Origin: Trissonchulus latispiculum
Taxonomy: Eukaryota > Nematoda > Enoplea > Enoplida > Ironidae
Length of the DNA stretch: 64,000 bases
Direction of reading: 5' to 3'
Assembly: GCA_030248195.1 (NCBI GenBank)
Contig: JASAND010004077.1
Coordinates: 1-64,000 of the forward strand
Shown piece by piece: positions 45,777 through 56,744 of the stretch. The notes beneath the pieces were generated by a model. That model ran no database searches. It saw nothing but the letters and a program-made list of their open reading frames with translations, and was not told the DNA's origin. The stretch's first letter is position 1. Each line of letters starts with the position of its first letter. The position numbers and the translations under genes are program-made.

Positions 45777-48700
45777 TCCCCAGGGCTTACCGCCCGAGCT
45801 CCTGCGAGGGACAACATAACCAAAAAGAAGTTGAAAATTTAAACTCTAAAAATTTTTGACGAGTTTTTGGTAAATGGGTCTCACAACATACGTATGAAGA
45901 AAACAATTTATAAGACATGACAAGTTATAAAAACGACGAAACTGGCTAAGTAAACATGACTAAATATGAAGGCGAAGTTAGGGCTGACTTGGCGTCAGCG
46001 GACTAGTGACGACCAGTTAGAAAAATGCGCCTGGTAACTGCCATTATATTGCCACTGGGACGGTGCGAGATTGGGAAGAAGACCAGGTCCTCCAGCCGTC
46101 ACGGCGAGGACAAGTACCCATAAAAAGAAAACGAACTATGAAAATAAGAAAAGGACCAGAATGTCAGCTTCATGAGAGCATCTTCAGGCTAAGGTACGGA
46201 GGTAACCTCTCGCACGGCTCACAGAGCGCAAATTTCGGCTGGGTGGGAAGGTGGGCCTAAGCTCGCTCGACTACCTCACTTCCCTTCAGATCTTCCACAA
46301 AATTTAAGAACCAAAAAGGTTATTAAGATAGGTTAATTTAGTATAATTTAAGATTAAGTAAGTAAATCCCAGTGTTTCGCTCACGGTTAGGAGTAAGTTT
46401 GTGGAGTCTTTAGGTAAAATATAAGTAATTAAAATTAAAAGTAGGACTACAAAGTAGTCCAAAACATGCTTAAGCATGTATAAGAAGAACCAAAAGGGTA
46501 CAAAGAAGTCCCCAAGTACCCTCGTGGCACTTATGATATTAAATAAAATTAAATTAGGGGGGTCAAATGGAGTCTTGAAGTTAACTAAAACGCGAAACAC
46601 CGGTTAAAATATAAGTAAAAGTCCTATAAAATAAGAAATTTTGTAGAAGATCCTCCCAACCGCGCTGCAGGCCCTAGAATGGAAGGGGCATATAAATCGG
46701 GAGCTACTTTGGCGCACTGGAGAGGGACACAAAACTGACATTTAAATAAAATTTTGACCATAAAACCAGATATTGGGTACGTTAGGGCAGGAACAGTTGG
46801 GACTACTAAATAAAACAAAATAATTTTGGTAAAAAGTGGCGGCAGGTAGGGAAGATAGTGGGACCTAACTGGTACGTCACACGGCCTCTGACGTTGCGTC
46901 AGGTAACAGGGAGTAATAAAACCCGCAAAACAAATCAAACCCGTTAATAAAACTACAAAAATAAAAAAGAAATCCTCAAGAAAAGAATAAACCGTATTTT
47001 AGTAAAATTTTTGAAATAAACTTTGGTTAAGTGATTACAATATACATAATACGCACGTAAAGCTATACTGACAAGAATTATGCAAGAAACCACAGACAAA
47101 TATCACTATAAGATACCTAAAATTTAGGTTAAATTTTTAAAATAATACTCAAGAAAAGGATAAAATGGTAGTATATAATTAAGAAAACTTCTAACTTTAT
47201 AAAAGAATGCTCGGAAAAGGTTAATTTGTAAACATTAGTAACATCAGACTAATAAAACATGACAAGAAAATACACATGTTAAAGCATACATTTATATACC
47301 AGTTCAAATATCAAAATAGGGAATCGTCTTCTTGTAGGGAAAGGATATATACAGTAAACGTCACTATCATAGGAATGGCACCAATCGTTGAAAATAGTCA
47401 TAATATTGAGCAAGTATAGTCATCGTTGAGTAAGTCACTATCGGGAAGGCACTATTTGAGCAAATTAAGTCCAAGTATGGTAGTCTTCACAAGGTGAGCA
47501 TAAAGTAAGTCCAAAATAGGGAATATAGGCATAAGTAGAGAAAGTCACAGCCAAGGAAAATAGGATCATCAAGTATAAAATATAAGTCCAGAACAGAGTA
47601 GGTCCAGTCCAGTAATATAGGGTCCAATATGGAAAAGTCAAATGATGGGATGATGGGAGATAAGAACCTCCGCCGTAATGATATACCTCCGCCGTTATGA
47701 TGAACCTCCGCCGTTATGATGAAAGGACCTAGAAAATAATCGTCACGATTATTAACTGTACAGAAGGTAGACCAGTCTCTGGTGTTACCTTGATCTGGGC
47801 CGGACAGCTCAGAAATCGAACCATAAGGGGCTGGAAGGATCGACTGGCAGAGTGGAATTGGCGCGATGGGCGTTGGCGGGGTCATCCACGCCGATACAAG
47901 GATAGTAAATGTTCCGCTCTTCTCCGGGTGCTGCTAAACCCGCTATAAATTCACCCGTTCTGTTAGGCTGCAATCGTAAAGGTGCAGCTCGCATTTGCGG
48001 GGGCGGGTAATCCGTCCCAAAGAACGGTGGGACGAGTTCATCGTTCTCTCATCTCTCAACCACATGGTCAATCCGTTTACGGATGACTGCCATAAAAGCG
48101 TCGTAATCCACCGCGGACAGCGGGGTTCGCGCTTCCCAATCGTCATAAAAGTCCTGAGGACCGCCCTGGGTAAACCAGAGCATAATTTCCGTCCAATATG
48201 ACCCATGGATTGACATCCCGTTGAACCAATTGGTTCTTTGGAACCAGGGGTCGAACTGCTCTCCGGCCATATCTTCAACACCTCGTACCAAGACATTGGG
48301 AGGTAATGCCGGTTTGAAGCCCCAAAACGTCTCGCCTGAGGCTTCCGGTTAACAGCAACATGGTTAACATGTGTTGCAAGAGAGTTCTGGCCTAAGAGCT
48401 AGCTGAAGTGACTTCGACTAGATGCCAGTCAAAGCACGCAGTAAGGCATCCTTACTACGTATTCCCAAAACCAGTACCAACCTGACTGTATAGTATCTTC
48501 CCTAACAGCTGTAGTACATGCAAAGTCGTGCAACGGGTTACCCAGGACTTAGTGCGTTCCCAAGCAGGCACAGTAATCTAAGCTAAGCCTCAGAAAAATG
48601 TGAAAAATCTAACAGAAGGTGAAGCATGACAGATGTGAAAGGAAAGAGGAAAAGTGAAAGAAACTACACACAAACAGAGAGAGTGAACTACCTACTATTA

Positions 48701-49268
48701 GCCTACGTAAGGGGAGAAAACACAAATACACTACAGACATAAAGGTTAGGCACACGCATACTGATATATACGGTTATATGCGTACATATAATCCTACATA
48801 GTAAGAAGAAGAAAACAGGACAGGACCTCCCCTAAGAATTTACAACAAAACTTGAGGAATCGTGTGGATTGGAAGAGAAACCCCCCTAAGTAAATTTAAT
48901 GAATGGTGGGAACCCTAGGATTTTAGGGTTTAAGAAAGAATTAAAATATAAAAGAGAGAAATAAATAATCCCATGACTAAGTTTTGTTAGCCATAGGTTA
49001 GGGAAATTAATTGTAAAATTAAATAAAAACCCCACTTTACGATGAAACCATGAATCTAAAGGAGGTCCTGAAGGTAATTTTACCCCACCCCCTTAAGGGT
49101 ACTATGCAACACATACTACGCTACCACCAAGTGTTAGGTTAAAACCCTAGCTACTAGTGCACGACGTCGTAAATTAAAAACCCGAACATGTACAGAAAGC
49201 ATACAGGAGCTCCTGCGTCACACAAGGCTTAGCTAGACTCTGTGCTCTGGTCGAACATTGTAGGCAAC
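45777..49268 (-). other. Long 3' non-pol region of the Ty3 element
   Basis: 3.5 kb between the end of pol and the 3' LTR. It holds an ORF region at 47809-48345 (separate entry) and a three-unit tandem CCTCCGCCGTTATGATGAA at 47667-47727. The rest is A-rich on + with no long frame. A small purine run lies directly before the LTR (minus GGGGAG). Confidence 0.6.
47809..48345 (-). CDS. Extra ORF region downstream of integrase, interrupted by one stop, function unknown
   Basis: Read right to left, one frame runs from about 48345 to a stop near 48050 and reopens in the same frame to 47809. The first part is Trp- and Phe-rich (for example FDPWFQRTNWFNGMSIHG and WTEIMLWFTQGGPQDFYDDW) followed by VIRKRIDHVV. 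This looks like folded protein and could be capsid-like, since the region upstream of pol has no recognisable capsid domain. The second part is Pro/Ala-rich. No env features (signal peptide, TM) are seen. It may be a 3' accessory ORF or displaced gag sequence; the in-frame TGA suggests decay. Confidence 0.35.
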
Positions 49269-52200
49269 CTACAATGTGACTACGGGCAACTTCACTGGAG
49301 CATCAATAAACGGTTTCAGTCTATTGATATTAACAACGACTGGGTCACTCAGTCCGTTGGTTCTAGCTATACGATAATTCGTTACCGAAATCTTGTCCAA
49401 GATACGGTAAGGTCCTTCATACTTAGGCCGTAACTTCTTACTCAAACCCGCCGGTACATTCTTTTGCTCTATATTAAGCATAACCAGGGTACCTGGTTTA
49501 TACTCAACAGGTGTAGCCTTGGTATCGTACCGCTCCTTGTTAACCAAAGCTGCTTCCTGTAAAGCCTCGTGGGCAATCCGCCAGGCTTCGTTAAGCCGAA
49601 CCAGCAACTGGCTTCGTGCATCGCTATAATTCTGTGTGGTACCTTCTTCACCAGGAAGCTGGAAGAAGTTATCTAACGGATACCGGTAGTCCCTACCAGT
49701 CATCAAGAAATAGGGCGTTTCCTTTGTAGCACTATGAATTGTCGCTCTATAAATGGATAGGCCCCATGGCAGGTAGTCGTCCCAATCGGACTGAAAGCAA
49801 TTCATATACTGGGCTACTAGGCTTCGAAGCGTACGATTAAAGCGTTCCACTACGCCGTTCGTTTGCGGGTGATATGCAGTAGTTCGGAGTCGCTCTGAAC
49901 CACTCGCGTCCACCAACGCCTTCATGAAAACGGACATAAAATTGGGCCCTTGATCTGTTAGGACTCGAGCGGGGACACCCCACCGAGCTACGAAGCCATT
50001 AAAGTACCAGTATGCCGTGGTCTCAGCTCTCTCATTAGGCATAGCGAACGCCTCCGCGTAACGCGTGAGGTAGTCAACTATGCACAGAACGCAGGTATTG
50101 CCTCGATTTGTCTCTTTCTGCGTGAAATGCATTACGTCCATAGCGACCACGTCCAATGGCCGCCGTACCACTACCGTATTCTGCATGGTAGCTTGATGTC
50201 GACGAGGACCCTGACTAAACTTGGCGCAGGATTTGCAGTTAGTAATATAGTCCTCAAGGTCTTGTGACATACGTGGCCACCAGTACTTGGTTTCTAAGCT
50301 AGCCATGGCATTCTGTTGGGTGCGATGACCCCCTGTCATGAAATCAGAATGCACTTCTTTCAGTAAATTTTCTCGTTGGACTTTCGGGACAACTACCGTA
50401 GGAAAGGGTAACCCACTCCTTTCTGCGTGCTTATTCAAGTGCCAACGATAGAGCACCCCATCACGTATGAAGAAGGTAGAACGCAACTTTCTAACCTCTT
50501 GAGCCTCCTGTCGGTTAGCCGGTAACCGTTTTTGCTCGAGAAAGTCCAACAAAATCGCGAATTCCTCTTCGTCTCGAAGTTCGCGTTTCCAAGTAAGCAA
50601 GGTCGGTGGAGTCGGGAGGGGCGCTGTCAAAGCGTACACCTCGGGAGGGTACATAACCGCAGTCGCTTCGTGTTCACTGTCCTCGGGTTCATCGATCGGG
50701 TCTAATCTCGATAGACAATCCGGTCCTACATTCTCTCGGCCTGGGCGGTATTCTACTATAAAATCAAATTCGAGCATGCGCGTGGCAAACCTAGCCAGTT
50801 TGCCTTGTCCCAAGGCTTTAATATTATTCAGTAAGTCCCTTACTGCTTGATGGTCCGTACGCAGGACAAACTGCTTAACGGACAAATAATGCCTGAACTT
50901 CTGACAATCCCATAACGCGGCAAAGGCTTCCATTTCCGTAGCGGAATAGCCTTTCTCGCCTTGTGTTAGGGTTCTACTAGCGTATGCAACCGGCCGCTCG
51001 CGTAACACTCGCGGTCCATTCGGCTTGTCCAAGCTCCGAGGCACAGAGAACTGTTGCTCTAAGATAGCTCCAAAACCCCGCTTACTAGCGTCGGTCGAAA
51101 CGTAGAAGGTTTTGTCAAAATCAGGGAAAGCTAGGACTGGTGCTTGCGTCAAATGCCGTTTGAGTTCATCAAAGGCTTGCTGGCAAGCGTCGGACCAGAC
51201 GAAAGGTACCCCTTTCTTCAACAGGTCCGTCAGTGGCGACGCGACTTTGGCATAGTTCGACACGAACCGCCTATAATAGCCACACATTCCCAGAAAAGAC
51301 CGAATGCCTTTGACGTCTTTAGGTGGGCTAAGCTGGGACACTGCCTTTACCTTGTCTGGGTCAACACTAATGCCATGACGGCCTACATAATGGCCCAGAA
51401 AAGGCACCGCTTCCCGTGCAAAACAGCACTTCTTAAGCTTGATACGCAGCCCATTCTCTCGTAAACGCATCAGGGTCGACCTGAGCATTGTCAAATGTGA
51501 CTCCTGATCTGTAGATGGAATCAGAACTTCATCTATGTACACTGGTAAGTCTGTCAAGACTTTTTCCATTAGCCGTTGGAACGTTGCGGGTGCATTGCAC
51601 AACCCGAACGGCATGACGTTCATGTGGAAAAGGCCCATGTGTGACACAAAGGCTGTCTTTTCACGATGTTCTGGGTAGACCTCGACTTGCCAGTACCCTG
51701 CTGCTAAGTCAATAGTCGAGAATATGGCGGCGCCTTGGAGTTGATCCAGGATCTCGTCAATCTTGGGCAAAGGATAGCTATCCTTTTTCGTGATTTTATT
51801 TAACCGCCGGTAATCGATTACCAGACGCGTAGTACCGTCCTTCTTGCCGACCAGCATACAGGGTGAGGACCAAGGGCTGGTAGAGGGCGAGCAGACCCCT
51901 TCGTCTAGCATTGCCCGGATATGCTTTTCGATCTCGGCTTTGTCCTTGGGATTATACCGGTAGGATCGTCCTTTCACAGGGCCCTCTTTACCACTGTCGA
52001 TGACATGCTGGTCGACCTTGGTCCGACCCGGGTTACCCGGTCGGGCGACCACGTCATAGAATTCGACCAGTATATCCCGTAATTTCGCTTTGCCTTCCTC
52101 ATCTAAGATCATAGAGTCAAAGTCGACGTTCTCGTTGACAAATTGTTGACGTTCCTCCAATGAGGGCATAGGCTGCGAAGTCATTTCGTCAGCCGAATAG

Positions 52201-55200
52201 TGTAGGTCGTTAAAAGCCTGCAAGCCTTTATCCGTCAATGCCGGTGGCTCCTCATAGCCCCATGTCTGGTCATCCTGCGCTACGCACACAGTGGGGTCAA
52301 CCCACCGTGGAACCGGTATAGTATTACCGACACTATTGACCATTGGAACTGTATCCCCTGGATGGTAAGGTTCTAGTTTCTCAACCTCTGTGAGGGCATG
52401 TCGCAGTTCTTTTTCCTGTACCTGGGTCGCTGGGTGAGTCGCCCACCCAGTCAAATGCGGGTGAATCTGTGCAAAGTTCACTCCCAATTCGGCTGCATAG
52501 CGAAACCCTTGTCGCTCGGTCACCGTAGCGACTGGTTCTGCCTGTCCTAGGGGTAATCCCTTAGGTAACTGCGCCGTTCTGTCCAAAGGATTGTAAACTT
52601 TAATATAGTTTACGTGAGAGGACACTTCCAGGACTCCAGGTACAGGGTAGACCTCATAATCTACTAAGACTTCGTCTGATGGTTCGAATACGACTGCCTG
52701 ATTTGTAGCAGGTTTTGCTGCGCCGTCGAGCCAGCAACGAACCGGTACCATAACCTCGGATCGTGGGGGCAGGTTGCATGTCTCCCTCATGCAATAATAG
52801 ACTGTACACGAAACGGCTATACTGAAACGGTTAGCTAACGCCTGCAGGTCACCTGGGGTTAGCAAAGGCACCTTCTTCTTGTCACAGAGCAGAAGGTGTT
52901 GATGGGGAAAAATCACCCAATTGTGATCCGCCTGGAAGTCATAGCCGATAATGAAGTCTTGTTGTAGACTATTCGTGACATTAAAGGTGTATTCGTACCA
53001 GACGCCATACAACTTAAACGAGATCTTGGTTGTACCCAATATAGCTAGGCTCCGGTCATCGGCAGCCGTGGCTACTTCTGTAGCCTTTGTTTCATCCAGA
53101 TGTAATCGACCATTAACGTTAAGTTGGTCGAAGAATTGCTTGGACATCAAGCAAATGTTAGCGCCTGTGTCCAACAGGGCTAGTGTCTTAATGCCCTTAA
53201 CTTCCACGATAACATACGGGCTTTTCTTCAATGCTATATGGGTACACTGTGACACAAAGAAAGGCACTGTCCCATTCAGAACAGAGAGTACCGCTCTGTT
53301 TAGATGTTTATTTGGAGCTGTGGATTGCCCACTAGCTTCCTCAGTGTCACTCATTTCCGCTTCCAGGTTAAACTCGACTCGTCTGCCTGGGGTGAGCGCA
53401 GCCCGAAGTTGTTCTTCTAGGTCCCAGATTCCGTACTTGTCCCCAAGATCAGTAGAAGTCACTTCTTGCTGATTTACCGTGGTTGTACCGTTTTCCGCTG
53501 GGTTCGCGGTTGTATCATTCGCCTCTAGCGGTGTTACTGTAGTATTCGTCTGCTGGACTGTAGCGCCCTCTACCTCAGCGGAAGTAGCTTCCTGCTGAAT
53601 AGGCGCGGAGTCCTCGTCCAACGGTGTACTGTCTAGTACTATAATCTCGTTTGGGTCATTAAGTTGTACGCCACGTCTGCCTTTCCTAGGCTGTGGGGGA
53701 TCCTCGGACCAAATAGGTTGGTCCGGTTCACGGAGCACTCCCTTTTGTTGGAGCTCCAGTGTACGTTCGTAGTCCTTTTGGGCGAATTCAGCTAAGAGTT
53801 GTTCAAACTCTTGCATAGACTGACGTACCTGGTCCGTCACGGACGTTACGTTCACGGACAATTGTTGGATCTGTTCCCCAATAGACTGGGCTACTACGTG
53901 GGCTTGCTCGACTGCTTGGGTCACAACTGCCCAGCCATGTCGAATAGGCGCATAGTCCTGGACTTCTAACAGGGCGAATCTGTTCTGGGTGGGAACCACT
54001 GCCTGCTCAGTACCTGAGGAGGCTTTTGACTTCCGGGTTACTTGTTCCCATGCGCCGTCCGTGTCTTTTCGAAGTTTTAACGGCGTTACTGGTGTACCTC
54101 CAGTACCGTGAACTTCAACAGGGGCAAGAGTTAATCCTGAACCCTCTGTTTCATCCTCCGAGGCGTCACTTTCCGTAAGTTCTCTCCTTGTTGGGTTATT
54201 GGCCGTGGCCCATGGCTGCAGGTTGCCTCCCCGTTGCGGCGGAGATGCATCAGTGACCACTATTCTGGGTGGTTTTCGTTTGCCCGCTGGAGTCTCCGGT
54301 ACCACCTGGGTAGAGGTAGAAATGCCAGCTACTGGGGTATCCCCAGTGCTTACTGATGAAAGCCCATTACCCGTAGGTTGGTTGTCCCCAGGGCTTTTAG
54401 CTTGCTCCCCATTTACAGGGGCCTGGTCTTCCCCAGGGCTTTTGCGATTAGCCCCTACCTCAGGCTGGTCCTCGGTTTCCGACAGGGCCCAGCGCCGCAA
54501 CGGTACTAGAACCCTGATCGGATCTGTTTGAACCTCCTTAGATGTTGAGGTCTTGCGTTGCCTCCGAGTCGTACCCGTCCCGGGTTGCCTGGCTCGGGTT
54601 TGAGCTGCCATGGCAGCGGCATTCTCCTGCCACTTCATGGCTTTGCGTAGCACAGGGAGCATATCCCATTCCGTTCCGGGTGCTCGCTTCCATTTCTTTC
54701 GAGCAGGCACGTTATAATTGCGTTCAGAGGCTCCTCCATCCCCGAAGGGCTTTACTTCTTTACGCCATCTATTCCAGTATTTATATGGCCGAAGGTTACC
54801 TTCGACATCATAGATGACGTCGCCCCCATCGGGGAAACCTCCATTCTCGAGGACCACCTCCTCTGTTGGGAACCACTCGGCCCTTCTCCGTACCTGTTTA
54901 CAGAATTTACACGGGCACTTCCATGGGTTCACGTCCTCGTTCGTATCCTTATTCACGTACAAGCACACAGGTTCCCGCTTTGCTTTGCAGGTTTTACACT
55001 TGCATTTCCATTGGTTCACTGCCTGGGTCGCCCGGGCATTAAGTTCGAGAATTGGGTGGAGATATTCTTTGTCTGGGAGGGGGTCAGCCCCTTCCAGGTG
55101 TTCGGCATCACTATCACTCTCGGAGTCACTACTCCAGATGCCGCCACGATTCCAGCAGGGGTCGTTCTTAATTGAGTAGATCATGTTAACAAGGTTAGTA

Positions 55201-55226
55201 CTAGTTGCTTGCACCGCACAGACCAT
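49269..55226 (-). CDS. pol: Ty3/gypsy Pol polyprotein (protease, reverse transcriptase, RNase H, integrase), 1985 residues
   Basis: A single open frame. Residues 1-650 are an unusual leader: two Cys modules, WKCKCKTCK (C75, 77, 80) and WKCPCKFCK (C104, 106, 109), low-complexity sequence, and a probable coiled coil at about 435-500. The aspartic protease has LLDTGAN with D686. RT has IDLAAGYWQV (D1173) and the YxDD box read as YIDE (Y1230, D1232, E1233). RNase H has STDASK, TEMEAFAALW and RTDHQAV (about 1370-1470). Integrase has an HHCC finger (HSDF..GGHR..CKSC) and D1697, D1758, E1794, a DD35E triad. The C-terminus carries KYEGPYRI (GPY/F) and no chromodomain. Typical Ty3 pol is shorter because the leader is absent. 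No stop interrupts it, but Glu at the second RT Asp may impair polymerase. Confidence 0.93.
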   Translation of the reverse strand: MVCAVQATSTNLVNMIYSIKNDPCWNRGGIWSSDSESDSDAEHLEGADPLPDKEYLHPILELNARATQAVNQWKCKCKTCKAKREPVCLYVNKDTNEDVNPWKCPCKFCKQVRRRAEWFPTEEVVLENGGFPDGGDVIYDVEGNLRPYKYWNRWRKEVKPFGDGGASERNYNVPARKKWKRAPGTEWDMLPVLRKAMKWQENAAAMAAQTRARQPGTGTTRRQRKTSTSKEVQTDPIRVLVPLRRWALSETEDQPEVGANRKSPGEDQAPVNGEQAKSPGDNQPTGNGLSSVSTGDTPVAGISTSTQVVPETPAGKRKPPRIVVTDASPPQRGGNLQPWATANNPTRRELTESDASEDETEGSGLTLAPVEVHGTGGTPVTPLKLRKDTDGAWEQVTRKSKASSGTEQAVVPTQNRFALLEVQDYAPIRHGWAVVTQAVEQAHVVAQSIGEQIQQLSVNVTSVTDQVRQSMQEFEQLLAEFAQKDYERTLELQQKGVLREPDQPIWSEDPPQPRKGRRGVQLNDPNEIIVLDSTPLDEDSAPIQQEATSAEVEGATVQQTNTTVTPLEANDTTANPAENGTTTVNQQEVTSTDLGDKYGIWDLEEQLRAALTPGRRVEFNLEAEMSDTEEASGQSTAPNKHLNRAVLSVLNGTVPFFVSQCTHIALKKSPYVIVEVKGIKTLALLDTGANICLMSKQFFDQLNVNGRLHLDETKATEVATAADDRSLAILGTTKISFKLYGVWYEYTFNVTNSLQQDFIIGYDFQADHNWVIFPHQHLLLCDKKKVPLLTPGDLQALANRFSIAVSCTVYYCMRETCNLPPRSEVMVPVRCWLDGAAKPATNQAVVFEPSDEVLVDYEVYPVPGVLEVSSHVNYIKVYNPLDRTAQLPKGLPLGQAEPVATVTERQGFRYAAELGVNFAQIHPHLTGWATHPATQVQEKELRHALTEVEKLEPYHPGDTVPMVNSVGNTIPVPRWVDPTVCVAQDDQTWGYEEPPALTDKGLQAFNDLHYSADEMTSQPMPSLEERQQFVNENVDFDSMILDEEGKAKLRDILVEFYDVVARPGNPGRTKVDQHVIDSGKEGPVKGRSYRYNPKDKAEIEKHIRAMLDEGVCSPSTSPWSSPCMLVGKKDGTTRLVIDYRRLNKITKKDSYPLPKIDEILDQLQGAAIFSTIDLAAGYWQVEVYPEHREKTAFVSHMGLFHMNVMPFGLCNAPATFQRLMEKVLTDLPVYIDEVLIPSTDQESHLTMLRSTLMRLRENGLRIKLKKCCFAREAVPFLGHYVGRHGISVDPDKVKAVSQLSPPKDVKGIRSFLGMCGYYRRFVSNYAKVASPLTDLLKKGVPFVWSDACQQAFDELKRHLTQAPVLAFPDFDKTFYVSTDASKRGFGAILEQQFSVPRSLDKPNGPRVLRERPVAYASRTLTQGEKGYSATEMEAFAALWDCQKFRHYLSVKQFVLRTDHQAVRDLLNNIKALGQGKLARFATRMLEFDFIVEYRPGRENVGPDCLSRLDPIDEPEDSEHEATAVMYPPEVYALTAPLPTPPTLLTWKRELRDEEEFAILLDFLEQKRLPANRQEAQEVRKLRSTFFIRDGVLYRWHLNKHAERSGLPFPTVVVPKVQRENLLKEVHSDFMTGGHRTQQNAMASLETKYWWPRMSQDLEDYITNCKSCAKFSQGPRRHQATMQNTVVVRRPLDVVAMDVMHFTQKETNRGNTCVLCIVDYLTRYAEAFAMPNERAETTAYWYFNGFVARWGVPARVLTDQGPNFMSVFMKALVDASGSERLRTTAYHPQTNGVVERFNRTLRSLVAQYMNCFQSDWDDYLPWGLSIYRATIHSATKETPYFLMTGRDYRYPLDNFFQLPGEEGTTQNYSDARSQLLVRLNEAWRIAHEALQEAALVNKERYDTKATPVEYKPGTLVMLNIEQKNVPAGLSKKLRPKYEGPYRILDKISVTNYRIARTNGLSDPVVVNINRLKPFIDAPVKLPVVTL

Positions 55227-55304
55227 TCCGCCAGACGGGTTTGCCGGTGCGGGACACGGGTCCAGGTCTACTGCCCGCGTCCCGCCCAGACATGTGCAGG
55301 ATGG

Positions 55305-55470
55305 GAAGTTCTGGGGGGGGGTGAAGGGCGGCCGAAGGCCGCCGAAAAACCGGATTTTTCCGGTTTTTTACCGGAAAAATCAGGATTCTGGGGGGGGTGA
55401 GGGACCCCTCTGGGGGGGGTGAGCTCAGGTCTGGGGGTGGGGTGAAACCCCCCCCCAAACTCCCCCCAAG
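55305..55470. repeat. G/C-run repeat block between gag and pol
   Basis: Four G runs (GGGGGGGGTGA type), a GGCGGCCTTCGGCCGCC hairpin (about 55325-55345) and a C run, resembling the G-run MITEs of 13-27 kb. It interrupts the end of the gag reading frame. Precise ends and TSD were not found. Confidence 0.5.
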
Positions 55471-55489
55471 CACACATATGGTCCCGCCT

Positions 55490-56744
55490 CCTCGTTTCCC
55501 TGCTCTGGGAAACCCTCATACCGGCGTGGGCCCACATATCGTCTGCTTATAGAACGCGGCCGTACCGGCTGCCTCTGCTGCTGGCCTTGCTGGGCCTGGT
55601 GGCCCTGCTGCCTTTGCGGGTCCTGCTGGCTGCGGAAGTCTTGATTCCGCTGGCCTTGATTGCGCTGATCCCGGTCGTAACGACTCCGGGCAGGGGGTTA
55701 CCCTCCTGATCGCGCACACCGTACCGTCTGTGGACATTACCCCTTGCCTGGTTCGGGTCCTGACTCTGGTTCTGGCCATTCTGGCTCAGATACTGTAGGT
55801 AGTCTGGACATTGTTGCTGCCTATGTCCTACTAGGCCGCAATACCAACACCTGCCCGGTGCCTGACGTGGAGGTGGTCGCTCGTCGTTACGCTGATAACC
55901 TTGGTTGCGACCCTGGTTCTGCTGCGCTTGTTGCTGTTGGTTCTGCTGGCTCCGCTGGTTCTGCTGGGGTCTCCCCTGCTGTCATGTCTATATGAGCTGT
56001 AGACCGGAACCGCTGTACCGGAGCCACCGGTTCACTGGGTCCCGGAGCTCTGGAGCTATCCTTCTGTTGTAATTTAGGGCGAGTATATGGCAAAAATGGC
56101 ATGATGCCGGGCTGGCGGCGCATGACCGTGCTATCTGAGCCCAGTCGTGGACGTTGCTGGAATAATTCCAGTTCCAGTTGAGTTAAAAAGTCACGTAGAT
56201 CCTTTATGTCCGACATGCCGGGCAGGGACCGCCCCGGTACATCTGCGCCAGTCTACTGCCGCCGGAGGTCAGCTGCGATGCGGGCTAGCTTGCGTCGGAC
56301 ATATTCCAGTTGATCATGAATGGTTGCCTGTTCATCCCAGTCATCTTCACTGGGTTCTTCCGATATCGGAGACTGAAATTCGCCCGGGTTATTAGAGGTC
56401 CCATCCTCATATTGGGCATCCGGGTCACCCGGATCCAAAGCGTCTTCATCAACCTCTTGCTTTGAAGAGGCTTTACTTTTAGCCGTATCAGACCTGAGCA
56501 CTGGTCTGCTAGATGCTGCACCGTCAAGCTCTTGGCTTGAGGATGCCCGGCTAGACGCTGATTGAGTAGAGGAACTCTTGCTCAATGCTGGCTGGCTTGA
56601 CGTAAGCCGCCCAAAACCATTCTGATTTAAGGGCCTTGTATCCATCGAGTCACTCGAGCTAGTCGGATCACCCGACTTAGCTAGCCTTAGACGATTTCGC
56701 AGGAGAACGCAAAACCGACATGAATTACAGATAGTTGCACGCAA
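55490..56744 (-). pseudogene. gag: gag region of the Ty3 element, broken by a stop and two frame changes
   Basis: Right to left: a first frame from 56744 encodes a Ser-rich acidic segment and a helix (DQLEYVRRKLARIAADLRR) to a TAG at 56253-56255, then continues in the same frame from MSDIKDLRDF at 56216. Near 55985 the coding sense passes to another frame, Gln/Asn-rich and carrying a perfect CCHC knuckle CWYCGLVGHRQQQC (about 55815-55856), the nucleocapsid signature. Near 55690 it changes frame again into a Gln/Arg-rich tail. The last part is cut by a G-run block. No capsid motif was recognised. With LTRs so similar, so many breaks are surprising; sequencing indels, programmed shifts or a defective master are alternatives. 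Confidence 0.6.

Noticed and set aside
51144..54531. Several plus-strand ORFs of 100-170 codons opposite pol
   Set aside because: Antisense shadows of the strongly supported minus-strand pol frame.
55744..55995. Plus ORF with Ala/Gly/Ser repeats opposite gag
   Set aside because: Antisense reading of CAG-rich gag; the CCHC knuckle on minus shows the true coding strand.
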